A DNA stretch of 64,000 bases from Rhizobium sp. SEMIA4064 (GCF_003025035.1 NZ_PYJN01000006.1:1-64000); one strand, 5' to 3'. Positions 39,707-48,523 are shown, counted from the stretch's first letter. Program-made: numbers and translations. Notes: a model not told the origin generated them from the letters alone.

Positions 39707-42700
39707 TCAGTTCGCCAGCACCCTCGGCGAGGGGAAGGTAATCTCGACCAGCGTGCCTTCATTCGGCGCGGAATTGATCGAGAAGGTTGCCCTGTTGGCA
39801 TCGACCATGGCCTTGGTCAGCGGCAGACCGAGGCCGGTGCCGTCGCCGCGTTTGCGGGCATTGGTCGAGACCTGTCGGAAGGGTTTCATCGCCTGCTCCA
39901 GCTCGCTGCGGGTCATGCCGACGCCGGTATCGCGGATGCGCATGACGACGCTGCCATTGCCTTCGTAAGAGGTGGACACGACGATCTGGCCGCCTGATGG
40001 CGTGAAGCGGATGGCATTCGACAGGATGTTGAGCGCGATCTGCTTGATCGAGCGCAGGTCGGCCACGACATTCGGCACGGCTTGCGACAGCGCCGTGCGG
40101 ATGATGACACGCTGGCTGTTGGCCTGCGGCTGCACCAGCGATACGGCTTCGGCAATTGCCTCGTTGAGGCCGACGGACGAAAATTCCAGGTCCATCTCAC
40201 CGGCTTCGATCTTGGAGATGTCCAAGAGATCGTTGACGATGTCGAGCACATGCCGGCCCGAGCGGCCAATATCCGCAGCATATTCGATATAGCGGGAGTG
40301 ACCGATCGGCCCGAAGCGCTCGCCGGCCATCATGTCGGAAAAGCCGATGATGGCGTTGAGCGGCGTACGGATCTCATGGCTGACGCGGGCAAGGAAATCG
40401 GTCTTGTGGGCATTGGCCGTCTCCGCCGCGCGCTTGGCATTGCGCAACTCTTCCTCGGTGCGCTTCCACTGCGTGATGTCGCGAATGACGGCGCAATAGC
40501 CGTTCGAGGAGTTTAGGCGCCCCATGGTCATGAACAAGGGCACGAAGCCACCCGATGCCTCGCGGCCGATCACTTCACGGCCGTCGTTCAGCACGCTTGC
40601 GACACCATGGCCGGAGAGACCGCCGAGATAGTCCAGCACGGCCTTCTGGCTCTCATGTGCAAAAAGCATGACGAAAGGTTTGCCACGGGTTTCCTGGTCG
40701 TCATAGTTGAAGAGCGCGCTTGCCGAGCGGTTCATCGACCGGATTTCGCCCTCCTGCCCGATGATGATGACCCCATCCGTTGCCGTTTCCAGCGTCGAAC
40801 GCAGCTCTTCGATTTCGACCTGCAGCTTGGCGAGCTTTTCGACCATGCGTTCCGGCCGCGCTTCTTCCGGCACGGGCTCCGGCGCAGGGGCCTCGCTCTT
40901 TTCGAGCGGCATCAGCGCCAGCATCAAAGCGGTGCCGTCTTCCCAACGGATCGATTGCAGCCGCGCGGTAACAGGCACGAGCGTATCGTCGGCGCGCACC
41001 ACCATCATCGTCCCCGGCTGCTCGGTCTTGCCTTCGAGGTCATGGCGCTGCAGCAGCGCATCCAGCCCGCCGACATGGTCCAGGTCCGTGAGGCTTTCAT
41101 AGCCCGTCAGCCGCAGGAATTCCGGGGTGCCGTGGATCAGCCGGTCGCCGGCATGCACGAGGATGGCGAGGGGCAGTTGATCGACGATCTCGGCCGACAG
41201 GCCGTCACGCATTTTCACGCGCGGCGGAATGGCGGTGCTCAAGACTTCAAGCGGGTCGATGTTTTCTTCAGGCTTTTCTGCCTCGGCCACAGGCGCCGGC
41301 ATGTCCTGTTCGGATTGTGCAGTGTCGCCGCTTTCCGACTGATCTTTGGCAGCAATATCGTCGGCCGGCGCCTCGACAGCATCGGACAGAACCTCATCCG
41401 CAGCATTCGGCAGCGGGGAGATGCTCACCACCTCTTCGGACTGTTCTGTCGTTTCAGGCTCGCCGCTCGGCGGCTCGGCGCGTTTGCCGAAGGGGTCGAG
41501 CTGCCGGGCGATCTCGCGGAGGGCTGCCTGTTCGCTCAATGACAAGCCGCCTGGAGTCTGCATGCGGCGCTCGTGCAACCGGATGACCTTGTCGGATTCC
41601 CGGCGGTTCGGCGTCTCGGCAATCTTCAGGGCAGGCGGCTCGTCATCCCTGGCAACGGGTTCGTTCGTTGCCTCGGGTCCTGCTTCGCGAGCCGTCTCCT
41701 CTTCTGCGGCGACATTTTCCTCCGTCGCGTCATGCAATGCTTCTTCGGTAATTGCCGGCGCAGCCGTCTCGACGGTTGGCTTGTCAACAGTGCCCGGTGC
41801 CGCCTGTTCGTCCTCTCCATCCAGCCGCAAGCCAAGCTTCATCGGATCTTCTATGGCATCGGACAGGCGGACGACGCCGAAGCCTCTGAAACCGTCGAAT
41901 TCGCGGCTGCGCGTATAGGTCGGCAACGCAGCCAGATCGACCGGCACTACCAGGTTGGTATTTTCCACCGGCCAGTAGATCGTCCGACCGGACCATGTGT
42001 CGCGCCGGGCCAGAAGCTCGGCGATCTTGCCGTCCGGATCGAGATTGAAATGCTTGGCGATGTCAGCGAAGGCGACGCCGGTTACTTTCGTGGCATGTGG
42101 GCCGACGGCTTCAGCGAACTCGCGCGAGACTTCGCTGAAGCGGCCTTCGGCGTCGATCCTCCAGACGAAGCGCGTGGCGCGGCCGCTGCGCTTGAAGGTG
42201 AAACCCTCCAACTGGTCGGTTTCGGGAACGCCTGCCTCGGCTGCGACGGGCTCAGCGCCGGCTTCAGCATCCTCCGCCCGCTTTTCTCCGGTGCTCGGTC
42301 GGAGATCGTCATCGGCCTCTGGTACAAGCTCGTCGGCATGGGCGGCCGCCTCGATCTGTTCGGGCGTCACGCCATCCATCATCACCAGCGCGTCGATATT
42401 CTGACCGACGGCATCGGTGTGTGCATGTACCTCTTCATGGTCGGCGCCAGATGTTTCCGGCGCATGCTCGATGTCCTCGATATCGGCCACCGCGTCGATG
42501 ACCTCAGGGGAGAGAACTTCTGGGGCAGGCGCTGCGTCGGCAACGGGCATCTCCTCAGCCGCTGCTGTCTCCAGCTCATTCCGCGCCTCTTCCGCTTCCG
42601 GTTCGATCGCGGCGCCCGTTGCGGAGCCGGCAGATGCTTCGGCCCCGAGGCTTGCCGTCGGGTCGAGACCACCGGCTGCGGTATCGACGACGAAGAGCAG

Positions 42701-43339
42701 ATGCAGGGCAGGGATTTCCGACAGCTTGCCGACGGCGGCGGGCAGATAGCCATGGCCGGTCGGGATCGGCCGCTTGATAAGCCGCTCCGCCTGTGCCCCC
42801 GCCATGGTCGTCAACATCCTTGCGGTTTGCGGCGTCACGCCCAGTGCATCAAAGCGGGCGGAAGCGGCGATGACTTCGCCGTCGCGGCCGATCACGGCCA
42901 TATGCGTATCGGGATCGTCGAAGCCGTCGATCATCCGTTTTGCACTCTCGGCCGCGGCGAGCGGTTTGGAGGAGACCGGGGAAGAAAACAGGACCGCCTC
43001 TTCACCGGCCTGGACCTGGATGATTTCGACCGCGGCATTGACGACCGAGCGCTGGAAGCCGGAGGCCATGCGGATCAGGAAAGTGCGCTGGTCGCCGACC
43101 GCACCAAGTCCGCGCGCCGTCGCCTCGATCTGGCGGAAGGAGACATCGCCGGTCTTCGGTCCCTGGTCGAGGAAATCGTAGATGATATCGTAGCCGAAGA
43201 GGTTGGCGCCGGCGCCGTTGGCCCAGAGCACGCGATCCAAGCCGGTCGAAAACAGCACCATGGCTTCGCCGCGCGCAAAACGCTCCCGAACGCGGGGGTG
43301 CACGGCAATGTCAATGAACGGATACTGAATTGCGGGCAT
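39707..43339 (-). CDS. cbrA: PAS-domain sensor histidine kinase, CbrA/PdhS-like
   Basis: Sensor kinase of 1210 aa without a clear membrane segment. N-terminal sensor modules (about 1-235) are followed by a long acidic Ala/Glu-rich linker (about 240-380), a PAS-like block (385-480), a second acidic linker (about 510-700), further PAS domains (about 735-965), the phospho-acceptor His988 in ARVSHEIRTPLNAIIGFSDMM, and a HATPase with N box (NILSNAIRFTPSGG) and G boxes (DTGVGMT, DGTGLGLP). In alphaproteobacteria such kinases (CbrA, PdhS, DivJ, PleC) act on DivK and so on CtrA. The assignment to CbrA rests on size, architecture and the neighbouring phasin gene, as I recall from S. meliloti. Confidence 0.82.
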   Translation of the reverse strand: MPAIQYPFIDIAVHPRVRERFARGEAMVLFSTGLDRVLWANGAGANLFGYDIIYDFLDQGPKTGDVSFRQIEATARGLGAVGDQRTFLIRMASGFQRSVVNAAVEIIQVQAGEEAVLFSSPVSSKPLAAAESAKRMIDGFDDPDTHMAVIGRDGEVIAASARFDALGVTPQTARMLTTMAGAQAERLIKRPIPTGHGYLPAAVGKLSEIPALHLLFVVDTAAGGLDPTASLGAEASAGSATGAAIEPEAEEARNELETAAAEEMPVADAAPAPEVLSPEVIDAVADIEDIEHAPETSGADHEEVHAHTDAVGQNIDALVMMDGVTPEQIEAAAHADELVPEADDDLRPSTGEKRAEDAEAGAEPVAAEAGVPETDQLEGFTFKRSGRATRFVWRIDAEGRFSEVSREFAEAVGPHATKVTGVAFADIAKHFNLDPDGKIAELLARRDTWSGRTIYWPVENTNLVVPVDLAALPTYTRSREFDGFRGFGVVRLSDAIEDPMKLGLRLDGEDEQAAPGTVDKPTVETAAPAITEEALHDATEENVAAEEETAREAGPEATNEPVARDDEPPALKIAETPNRRESDKVIRLHERRMQTPGGLSLSEQAALREIARQLDPFGKRAEPPSGEPETTEQSEEVVSISPLPNAADEVLSDAVEAPADDIAAKDQSESGDTAQSEQDMPAPVAEAEKPEENIDPLEVLSTAIPPRVKMRDGLSAEIVDQLPLAILVHAGDRLIHGTPEFLRLTGYESLTDLDHVGGLDALLQRHDLEGKTEQPGTMMVVRADDTLVPVTARLQSIRWEDGTALMLALMPLEKSEAPAPEPVPEEARPERMVEKLAKLQVEIEELRSTLETATDGVIIIGQEGEIRSMNRSASALFNYDDQETRGKPFVMLFAHESQKAVLDYLGGLSGHGVASVLNDGREVIGREASGGFVPLFMTMGRLNSSNGYCAVIRDITQWKRTEEELRNAKRAAETANAHKTDFLARVSHEIRTPLNAIIGFSDMMAGERFGPIGHSRYIEYAADIGRSGRHVLDIVNDLLDISKIEAGEMDLEFSSVGLNEAIAEAVSLVQPQANSQRVIIRTALSQAVPNVVADLRSIKQIALNILSNAIRFTPSGGQIVVSTSYEGNGSVVMRIRDTGVGMTRSELEQAMKPFRQVSTNARKRGDGTGLGLPLTKAMVDANRATFSINSAPNEGTLVEITFPSPRVLAN

Positions 43340-43455
43340 GTTCCGACCTGTTTTGCGGGCGTGATCGCCTCTCTTACTTTAACGCTTTATTAATAACGGC
43401 GCCCCGGTTTCAGGTCCAGCGACGGGCCAGGTTTTTGACTGGAAGGGTTAACGCG

Positions 43456-43489
43456 TTGTGCATCGCAAAAAAGATGTTGCACTGCACAA
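43456..43489. promoter_or_regulatory. TGC-rich inverted repeat before phaP, candidate PhaR operator
   Basis: TTGTGCA (43456-43462) mirrors TGCACAA (43483-43489) perfectly; the right arm overlaps a second palindrome TGCACTGCA (43478-43486). PhaR-type repressors of phasin genes are known to bind TGC-rich sites. The element lies 75-107 bases before the phasin start. Confidence 0.5.
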
Positions 43490-43562
43490 TAGTTTATATT
43501 ATATAGGGCTCAATCAATTCACCAAGGGCGCCTCTGAGGAGGGCCCGTATAGGAGCGCTATC

Positions 43563-44012
43563 ATGGCTACTGTAAAGAAAGACGACGTTTTTTCAACGGC
43601 TGCATTCGACCCGTCCAAGCTCTCTGAATCCTTCCGCGACTTCGCCGAAAAGGGCGCTACACAGTCCAAGGAAGCCTTCGCCAAGATGAAGACGGCTGCC
43701 GAAGACGCTGGCAAGACCCTCGAGGCCACTGTCCAGACCGCCCAGGCTGGCTCCGTGGAAATCGGGCTCAAGACCATCGACGTGCTGCGCGCCAATGCTG
43801 AAAGCTCGCTGGCGCACATGGAAGCTCTGCTTCGCGTCAAGTCCGTCGCCGAACTCTTCGAACTGCAGACCTCCTTCATCCGCAAGCAGGCTGAAGTTAC
43901 CGTCGAGCAGGCCAAGTCGATCCAGGAAACCACCAAGAAGGTTGCCGAAAAGCTGGCAAAGCCGGCCAAGGACGCTGCTGAAAAGGCCATGTCCTCCTTC
44001 AAGGTTGCCTAA
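43563..44012 (+). CDS. phaP: Phasin (polyhydroxybutyrate granule protein)
   Basis: Phasin of 149 aa that coats PHB granules. It is almost wholly amphipathic helix, rich in Ala, Lys and Glu, without cysteine or a signal peptide; the phasin block spans about residues 25-120 (SFRDFAEKGATQSKEAFAKM to VEQAKSIQETTKKVAEK). AGGAG lies 9 bases before the start. Single gene with its own terminator. Divergent from cbrA; a TGC-rich palindrome in the gap fits PhaR control. Confidence 0.9.
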   Translation: MATVKKDDVFSTAAFDPSKLSESFRDFAEKGATQSKEAFAKMKTAAEDAGKTLEATVQTAQAGSVEIGLKTIDVLRANAESSLAHMEALLRVKSVAELFELQTSFIRKQAEVTVEQAKSIQETTKKVAEKLAKPAKDAAEKAMSSFKVA

Positions 44013-44037
44013 TTCTTAAAAAACCTCCCAAGATCGG

Positions 44038-44080
44038 AACGTCCCGTTTTCAGGTGAACACTGGAAACGGGACGTTTTTG
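44038..44080 (+). terminator. Terminator of phaP
   Basis: AACGTCCCGTTT (44038-44049) pairs perfectly with AAACGGGACGTT (44065-44076), followed by a T-run. Confidence 0.92.
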
Positions 44081-44178
44081 ATTCAGCCTCACAACGCTTT
44101 TCGCAGGCTCGTCCGACTGCGATATGTGCTTTGGAAGGCGGTCATGCCCAGCTTTTTCATATTGCAGGGAGATAGGAC

Positions 44179-44207
44179 TTGAAATAATTTCAAAGTCCTC
44201 GTATGTC
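44179..44207 (+). promoter_or_regulatory. Candidate promoter of tRNA-His
   Basis: TTGAAA (44179-44184), 17-base spacer, TATGTC (44202-44207), about 28 bases before the mature tRNA 5' end. The -35 lies inside a near-palindrome (AGGACTTGAAAT 44174-44185 with ATTTCAAAGTCCT 44187-44199). Confidence 0.5.
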
Positions 44208-44235
44208 ACCCCCGTTCGCGGCGACGCGAGCATGT

Positions 44236-44312
44236 GCGGTTGTAGCTCAGTTGGTTAGAGCGCAGGTTTGTGGCACCTGAGGTCGGAGGTTCGAGACCCC
44301 CCAACCGTACCA
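44236..44312 (+). tRNA. tRNA-His (GTG anticodon)
   Basis: A 77-base cloverleaf with encoded CCA. Acceptor GCGGTTG pairs with CAACCGT (one G-U pair at 1-72), the D arm is GCTCAGTTGGTTAGAGC, the anticodon loop TTGTGGC contains GTG, and the T arm carries GGTTCGAGACC. The discriminator is A73. No separate G-1:C73 pair is formed, as known for alphaproteobacterial tRNA-His. Confidence 0.96.
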
Positions 44313-44362
44313 TTTCTCCCCATAGATCAAACGATAGCAGGCAGCCGGATATCAGCGGCGGG

Positions 44363-44509
44363 CTATTTCTTGTCCTCAGGCTTCTTTGCGACATGTCCCG
44401 GTGAGATTGGATCGCTCGCAGGAAAGGTCTCCTCAAGCGCCTCTTCGAGATAATCGTCCTGCTCCTTGCGTTCTTTCTCGGTCAGCTTCGGTTTCTTTTT
44501 CTCGCTCAT
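44363..44509 (-). CDS. Small acidic/basic protein with ETFPASDP motif
   Basis: Predicted 48-aa protein, beginning MSEKKKPKLTEKERKEQDD and carrying EEALEETFPASDPISPGH in the middle. The ATG at 44509 has GGGAG 9 bases upstream. The ETFPASDPxSPG block recurs in many short proteobacterial proteins of unknown role, which supports it as real despite its size. It converges on the tRNA-His gene. No membrane segment or signal peptide. Confidence 0.75.
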   Translation of the reverse strand: MSEKKKPKLTEKERKEQDDYLEEALEETFPASDPISPGHVAKKPEDKK

Positions 44510-44620
44510 GATCTTTGCTCCCTGAGACGTTCTTAGGATTCTAGGCCACGACCGGCCCTTGTCCAGCGCCGTGTCACCTCGATGCGGTCGCGCATCTCTG
44601 GTGCTCGCCCAAAGACACTC

Positions 44621-45044
44621 CTAGAACGTGATCCGCGAGACGATCTTGGCGCGGCCGCGGGGCGGTATTGCGGGCGTTTCGGGCGGCACCCTGAATGTCC
44701 TTCTGGCGGCGGGCTGGGCAGCGCCAGGGATGGCTTTTTTGACCGCCGCGATATCCTCGGGGCTGACCTTGGAGGCGGCACACGCCCCCTTCTTGTTCCA
44801 GAGGTTATCGGCGATGCTGCTGCCGACCGCTGCAGTGATGGCCGTCCCGGCCACATCGTTTCGCTGAACCTTGTTCGCCTTCACCAATCCCTGGATGGCT
44901 TCGCCGAGGATATCCGCGGAGTCCTTGAACGACACGTTGCGCACCTGGTCGAACCTTTTCCGGGGGGAGCTGCGAATAGTCGATGCTCGTGCATGCGCTG
45001 AGACCGCCGGCGAGCGCCGCGAAGAATACCCCGCCTTTCAACAT
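44621..45044 (-). pseudogene. Lipoprotein gene with an apparent frameshift at a C6 run
   Basis: The 5' part (from ATG 45044, good GAGGGG site) encodes a lipoprotein signal peptide with lipobox LSAC and mature TSIDYSQLP. The frame then runs into unrelated sequence, while another frame continues with FDQVRNVSFKDSADILGEAI and ends IVSRITF at 44621. The switch falls at or just after six consecutive C on the minus strand (44962-44967 as G on plus); removing one base restores a continuous protein of about 140 aa. This may be a true mutation, a phase-variable tract or a sequencing error. The repaired protein would be a small outer-envelope lipoprotein of unknown function. Confidence 0.7.
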
Positions 45045-45255
45045 CAAGCGCCCCTCGGACCCTGCCTGGATGAAAACGAAAGTCTATTATTCTACTTATG
45101 CACGAACTGGTTCCGTGCGCAAATGAAACGGGAATTCATGCCGGGGCAGGGGAGCCAGGCCATGGCGTTCTCGGTGGGCGGCTGGAATTCCTGTGGAACC
45201 CTGCCTGTTCGCCGTCGTTCTGTTCATATCAACAATAAGACAGAAGGACCTGGCC

Positions 45256-45414
45256 ATGTCCGTGCCACGCGAGCCGATTCCCGAAAAGCCACCGATGCCC
45301 GGTCCCGGCTGGGCACCCGTGCCGCCGATAGAGGAGCCGGATCCCGACAGGCTGCCGGATGAAATTCCCGTTCCCAATCCCGATGAGAACGAAGAGCCGC
45401 CGAAGCATGCCTAA
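45256..45414 (+). CDS. Small proline-rich protein
   Basis: Predicted 52-aa protein, about one third proline, with repeats such as PEKPPMPGPG and PDEIPVPNPDENEEPP. GAAGGA lies about 9 bases before the ATG at 45256. No membrane segment in this reading; an upstream in-frame start would add a hydrophobic stretch but has no ribosome site. The composition suggests an extended, acidic, unstructured peptide. Function unknown. Confidence 0.6.
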   Translation: MSVPREPIPEKPPMPGPGWAPVPPIEEPDPDRLPDEIPVPNPDENEEPPKHA

Positions 45415-45415
45415 C

Positions 45416-45513
45416 GCATGTTGCGCAAAAGTGTCCGGCGGTCTTGCGAAAACGACATGCAAAAACAAGCAGCCAAAGCGCGGGAGCGAATCTGAAAGAT
45501 CGCGACGAGCTTT
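45416..45513. repeat. Two-hairpin intergenic repeat, RIME-like
   Basis: First palindrome: GCATG (45416-45420) and CGCAA against TTGCG and CATGC (45456-45460). Second: AAAGC (45475-45479) and CGA against TCG and GCTTT (45509-45513). The linker has GCAAAAACAAG, as in the 23919-24023 element. Confidence 0.55.
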
Positions 45514-45528
45514 AGAGGCCTGACTGCT

Positions 45529-46410
45529 TCAGAAAAACATCCGCCTTTCCTCGCTCACCAACTCCTGCAGAAAATCCGCGACGGTGCGCACCCGCACCAG
45601 ATCGCGGGCGCTTTCGTGATAGATGGTCCAATAGGCGCGTTTGATCGAGACATCGGGAAGAATGCGGATCAGCTCCGGATATTGCCTGGCGATGTAATCG
45701 TGCAAAATGCCGATGCCGGCGCCGGAGCGCACCGCTTCCGTCTGGCCGATGGAGGTGGAGATTTCGAACGATGCGTCCCAGCTCCGCATGATCTCGCCGG
45801 AGAAATTCAGGGATGCGGTAAAGATCAGGTCTTCGACATAGCCGATGCGCGGGTGCAATTTCAGTGCCTCCACGCTGTCCGGCAGGCCTGCCTGATCGAG
45901 ATAGGCCTTCGAAGCGTAAAGGCCGAGCGTATAGTCTGTCAGCTTGGATGAGATCAGACGACCCTGTTCGGGGCGTTCCAGCGTGATGGCGATATCCGCC
46001 TCGCGCTGCGACAGCGAAAAGGAGCGGGGCACCGGCACCAGTTGGATGCGCAGTTCCGGATAGCGCGCAATCAGCCGGCCCAAACGGGGGGCGAGGAAGG
46101 AGACGCCGAAACCGTCCGGCGCGCCGATGCGCACCGTGCCGGTAATGGCGCTGTCGAGATGGCCGACACTTGCCTGGGCGCGCAGCATCTCGGTTTCCAT
46201 GCGCTCGGCTGCATGCAGGAAGATTTCGCCCTCGGCGGTCAGATCGCAGCCATTGGTGCGGCGCACCAGCAGCCGCGTCTTCAGCCGCTCCTCCAGCGTC
46301 GTCACCCGCCGGGAGAGCGTCGCGTGGTTGACCCCAAGCCGTTTCGAGGCCGCCAGGATCTGTCCCGTGCGGGCAACAGCGAGGAACATGCGGACATCAT
46401 CCCAATCCAT
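45529..46410 (-). CDS. LysR-family regulator, divergent from mmsA
   Basis: LysR regulator of 293 aa: HTH in the first 60 residues (MFLAVARTGQILAASKRLGVNHATLSRRVTTLEERL), then the effector domain (FEISTSIGQTEAVRSGAGIGILHDYIA). The ATG at 46410 is preferred, two codons inside a longer frame. It is divergent from mmsA across 112 bases; this pairing suggests control of mmsA by an intermediate of valine or inositol breakdown, which the sequence cannot confirm. Confidence 0.87.
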   Translation of the reverse strand: MDWDDVRMFLAVARTGQILAASKRLGVNHATLSRRVTTLEERLKTRLLVRRTNGCDLTAEGEIFLHAAERMETEMLRAQASVGHLDSAITGTVRIGAPDGFGVSFLAPRLGRLIARYPELRIQLVPVPRSFSLSQREADIAITLERPEQGRLISSKLTDYTLGLYASKAYLDQAGLPDSVEALKLHPRIGYVEDLIFTASLNFSGEIMRSWDASFEISTSIGQTEAVRSGAGIGILHDYIARQYPELIRILPDVSIKRAYWTIYHESARDLVRVRTVADFLQELVSEERRMFF

Positions 46411-46522
46411 ATGCACATCCAGGGCTTTAATTTCTGCACAACGGTTGCTTATAACAGCTCATTGATTTGTGCAAATTGAAGTGCGATCCTGTCACCATTC
46501 CAGAAAACGAGGAGGCACATCC

Positions 46523-48019
46523 ATGCAAGAGATCGGTCATTTCATTGGCGGCAAGCACGTCGCTGGCACCAGCGGCCGCACGAGCAACGTCTACAATCCG
46601 GCAACCGGCGAAGTGCAGGCGACCGTCGCGCTCGCCAGCGTCGAGGAAATCCGCGCAGCCGTCGAAAACGCCAAGGCCGCGCAGCCGAAATGGGCCGCCA
46701 CCAATCCGCAGCGCCGCGCTCGCGTTTTCTTCAAGTTCGTCGAACTCCTGAACCAGCATATGGACGAGCTGGCTCTGTTGCTCTCCAAGGAGCACGGCAA
46801 GACGGTCGAGGACTCCAAGGGCGACGTTCTCCGTGGCCTGGAAGTCTGCGAATTCGTCTGCGGCATCCCGCATCTGCAGAAGAGCGAGTTCACCGAAGGC
46901 GCCGGCCCGGCGATCGACATGTATTCCATCCGCCAGCCGGTCGGCATCGGCGCCGGCATTACGCCGTTCAACTTCCCGGCCATGATCCCGATGTGGATGT
47001 TTGCCCCGGCGATCGCCTGCGGCAACGCCTTCATCCTGAAGCCGTCCGAGCGTGATCCGTCCGTGCCGCTCCGCCTCGCCGAACTGATGATCGAAGCCGG
47101 TCTGCCCGCAGGCATCCTGAACGTCATCAATGGCGATAAGGCAGCCGTCGACGCCATCCTGGCCGATCCGGATATCGCTGCCGTTTCCTTCGTCGGTTCC
47201 ACGCCGATCGCCCGCTATGTCTATGGCACGGCGGCGATGAACGGCAAGCGCGCGCAGTGCTTCGGCGGCGCCAAGAACCACATGATAATCATGCCGGATG
47301 CCGACATGGATCAGGCCGTCAACGCCCTGATGGGCGCAGGCTATGGTTCGGCCGGTGAGCGCTGCATGGCAATCTCCGTTGCCGTTCCGGTGGGCGAAGA
47401 CACCGCCAATCGCCTGGTCGAAAAGCTCGTGCCGAAGATCGAATCCCTGCGCATCGGCCCCTACACCGATGACAAGGCCGATATGGGCCCGCTCGTCATC
47501 AAGGATGCGTATAACCGCGTCAACGGCCTGATCGACCGCGGTGTCGAGGAAGGCGCCAAGCTCGTGGTCGATGGCCGCGGCTTCAAGCTGCAGGGTTATG
47601 AGGACGGCTATTTCGTCGGCGGCACGCTGTTCGACCACGTCAAGCCGGACATGGACATCTACAAGACCGAAATCTTCGGACCGGTCCTCTCGGTTGTCCG
47701 CGCCCAGAACTACGAAGAAGCGCTCGATCTGCCGATGAAGCACGAATACGGCAATGGTGTCGCGATCTACACCCGCGACGGCGATGCCGCCCGCGATTTC
47801 GCCTCGCGCATCAACATCGGCATGATCGGCGTCAACGTTCCGATCCCGGTTCCGCTCGCCTACCACTCCTTCGGCGGCTGGAAGGCGTCCAGCTTCGGCG
47901 ACCTCAATCAGCACGGCACGGACTCGATCAAGTTCTGGACCCGCACCAAGACGATCACCGCCCGCTGGCCGTCCGGCATCAAGGGCGGGGCTGAATTCGT
48001 CATGCCGACGATGAAGTAA
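46523..48019 (+). CDS. mmsA: Methylmalonate-semialdehyde dehydrogenase (CoA-acylating)
   Basis: Converts methylmalonate (or malonate) semialdehyde with CoA and NAD+ to propionyl-CoA (or acetyl-CoA) in valine and myo-inositol breakdown. Length 498 aa is standard. ALDH family marks are GITPFNFPAMIPMWMFAPAI, FVGSTPIARYVY, and the active-site Cys in GSAGERCMAISVAVPVG (about residue 284). GGAGG lies 7 bases before ATG 46523. Single gene with its own terminator and a divergent LysR regulator. Confidence 0.93.
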   Translation: MQEIGHFIGGKHVAGTSGRTSNVYNPATGEVQATVALASVEEIRAAVENAKAAQPKWAATNPQRRARVFFKFVELLNQHMDELALLLSKEHGKTVEDSKGDVLRGLEVCEFVCGIPHLQKSEFTEGAGPAIDMYSIRQPVGIGAGITPFNFPAMIPMWMFAPAIACGNAFILKPSERDPSVPLRLAELMIEAGLPAGILNVINGDKAAVDAILADPDIAAVSFVGSTPIARYVYGTAAMNGKRAQCFGGAKNHMIIMPDADMDQAVNALMGAGYGSAGERCMAISVAVPVGEDTANRLVEKLVPKIESLRIGPYTDDKADMGPLVIKDAYNRVNGLIDRGVEEGAKLVVDGRGFKLQGYEDGYFVGGTLFDHVKPDMDIYKTEIFGPVLSVVRAQNYEEALDLPMKHEYGNGVAIYTRDGDAARDFASRINIGMIGVNVPIPVPLAYHSFGGWKASSFGDLNQHGTDSIKFWTRTKTITARWPSGIKGGAEFVMPTMK

Positions 48020-48045
48020 CGTTCTTCGATATCGTCTGATACGAG

Positions 48046-48091
48046 CCGCCGTCCAATGCCGATTTGAGGCTGAATTGGGCGGCGGTTTTTT
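48046..48091 (+). terminator. Terminator of mmsA
   Basis: CCGCCGTCCAAT (48046-48057) pairs with ATTGGGCGGCGG (48074-48085), one T-G wobble, followed by TTTTTT. Confidence 0.88.
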
Positions 48092-48175
48092 GTTGCGGTT
48101 ATTTTCTGCTGAGTCATCTTGCTGGACGGTGTATTTTGTTTTAGAACAAAACAAGAACAACCGGAGGACGGTGTG

Positions 48176-48523
48176 ATGCCCGTGACCTATCAGATCGACT
48201 ATCTCGAATTTCCGTCGACCGACGGGTTGAAGACCCGCCGTTTTTTCGAGGAAGCTTTCGAGTGGAGCTTCGTCAGCTACGGACCGACCTATCACGCCAT
48301 CGAAGCGGCGGGCATCGACGCCGGCATCCAGGGTGACGCGGCAGCGGCAACCGACGCACCGCTTCCCGTCGTGCGCACGACGGATTTGGAAGCGGCACAG
48401 CGCGCCGTCGAACTCGCCGGCGGGGTCGTCACACGGCCCGCCTTCGACTTCCCCGGCGGCCGGCGCTTTCATTTCCGCGAGCCCGGCGGCTGTGAGATGG
48501 CGGTCTGGGTTTCGGTGAGTTAA
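48176..48523 (+). CDS. VOC-superfamily (glyoxalase-like) protein
   Basis: Protein of 115 aa with the paired beta-alpha-beta-beta-beta modules of the vicinal oxygen chelate fold: YLEFPSTDGLKTRRFFEEAFEW at the N terminus and FHFREPGGCEMAVWV at the C terminus. GGAGGACGGTGTG precedes the start at 48176. The terminal Glu in EMAVW is a usual metal ligand of the fold. Such proteins may be glyoxalases, dioxygenases or resistance proteins; no closer call is possible. Confidence 0.82.
   Translation: MPVTYQIDYLEFPSTDGLKTRRFFEEAFEWSFVSYGPTYHAIEAAGIDAGIQGDAAAATDAPLPVVRTTDLEAAQRAVELAGGVVTRPAFDFPGGRRFHFREPGGCEMAVWVSVS

Noticed and set aside
41573..43393. 606-codon plus-strand frame opposite cbrA
   Set aside because: Shadow of the kinase gene; also runs into the cbrA promoter without a ribosome site.
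46427..48472. 681-codon minus-strand frame opposite mmsA
   Set aside because: Shadow of mmsA and the VOC gene; no ribosome site or domain.
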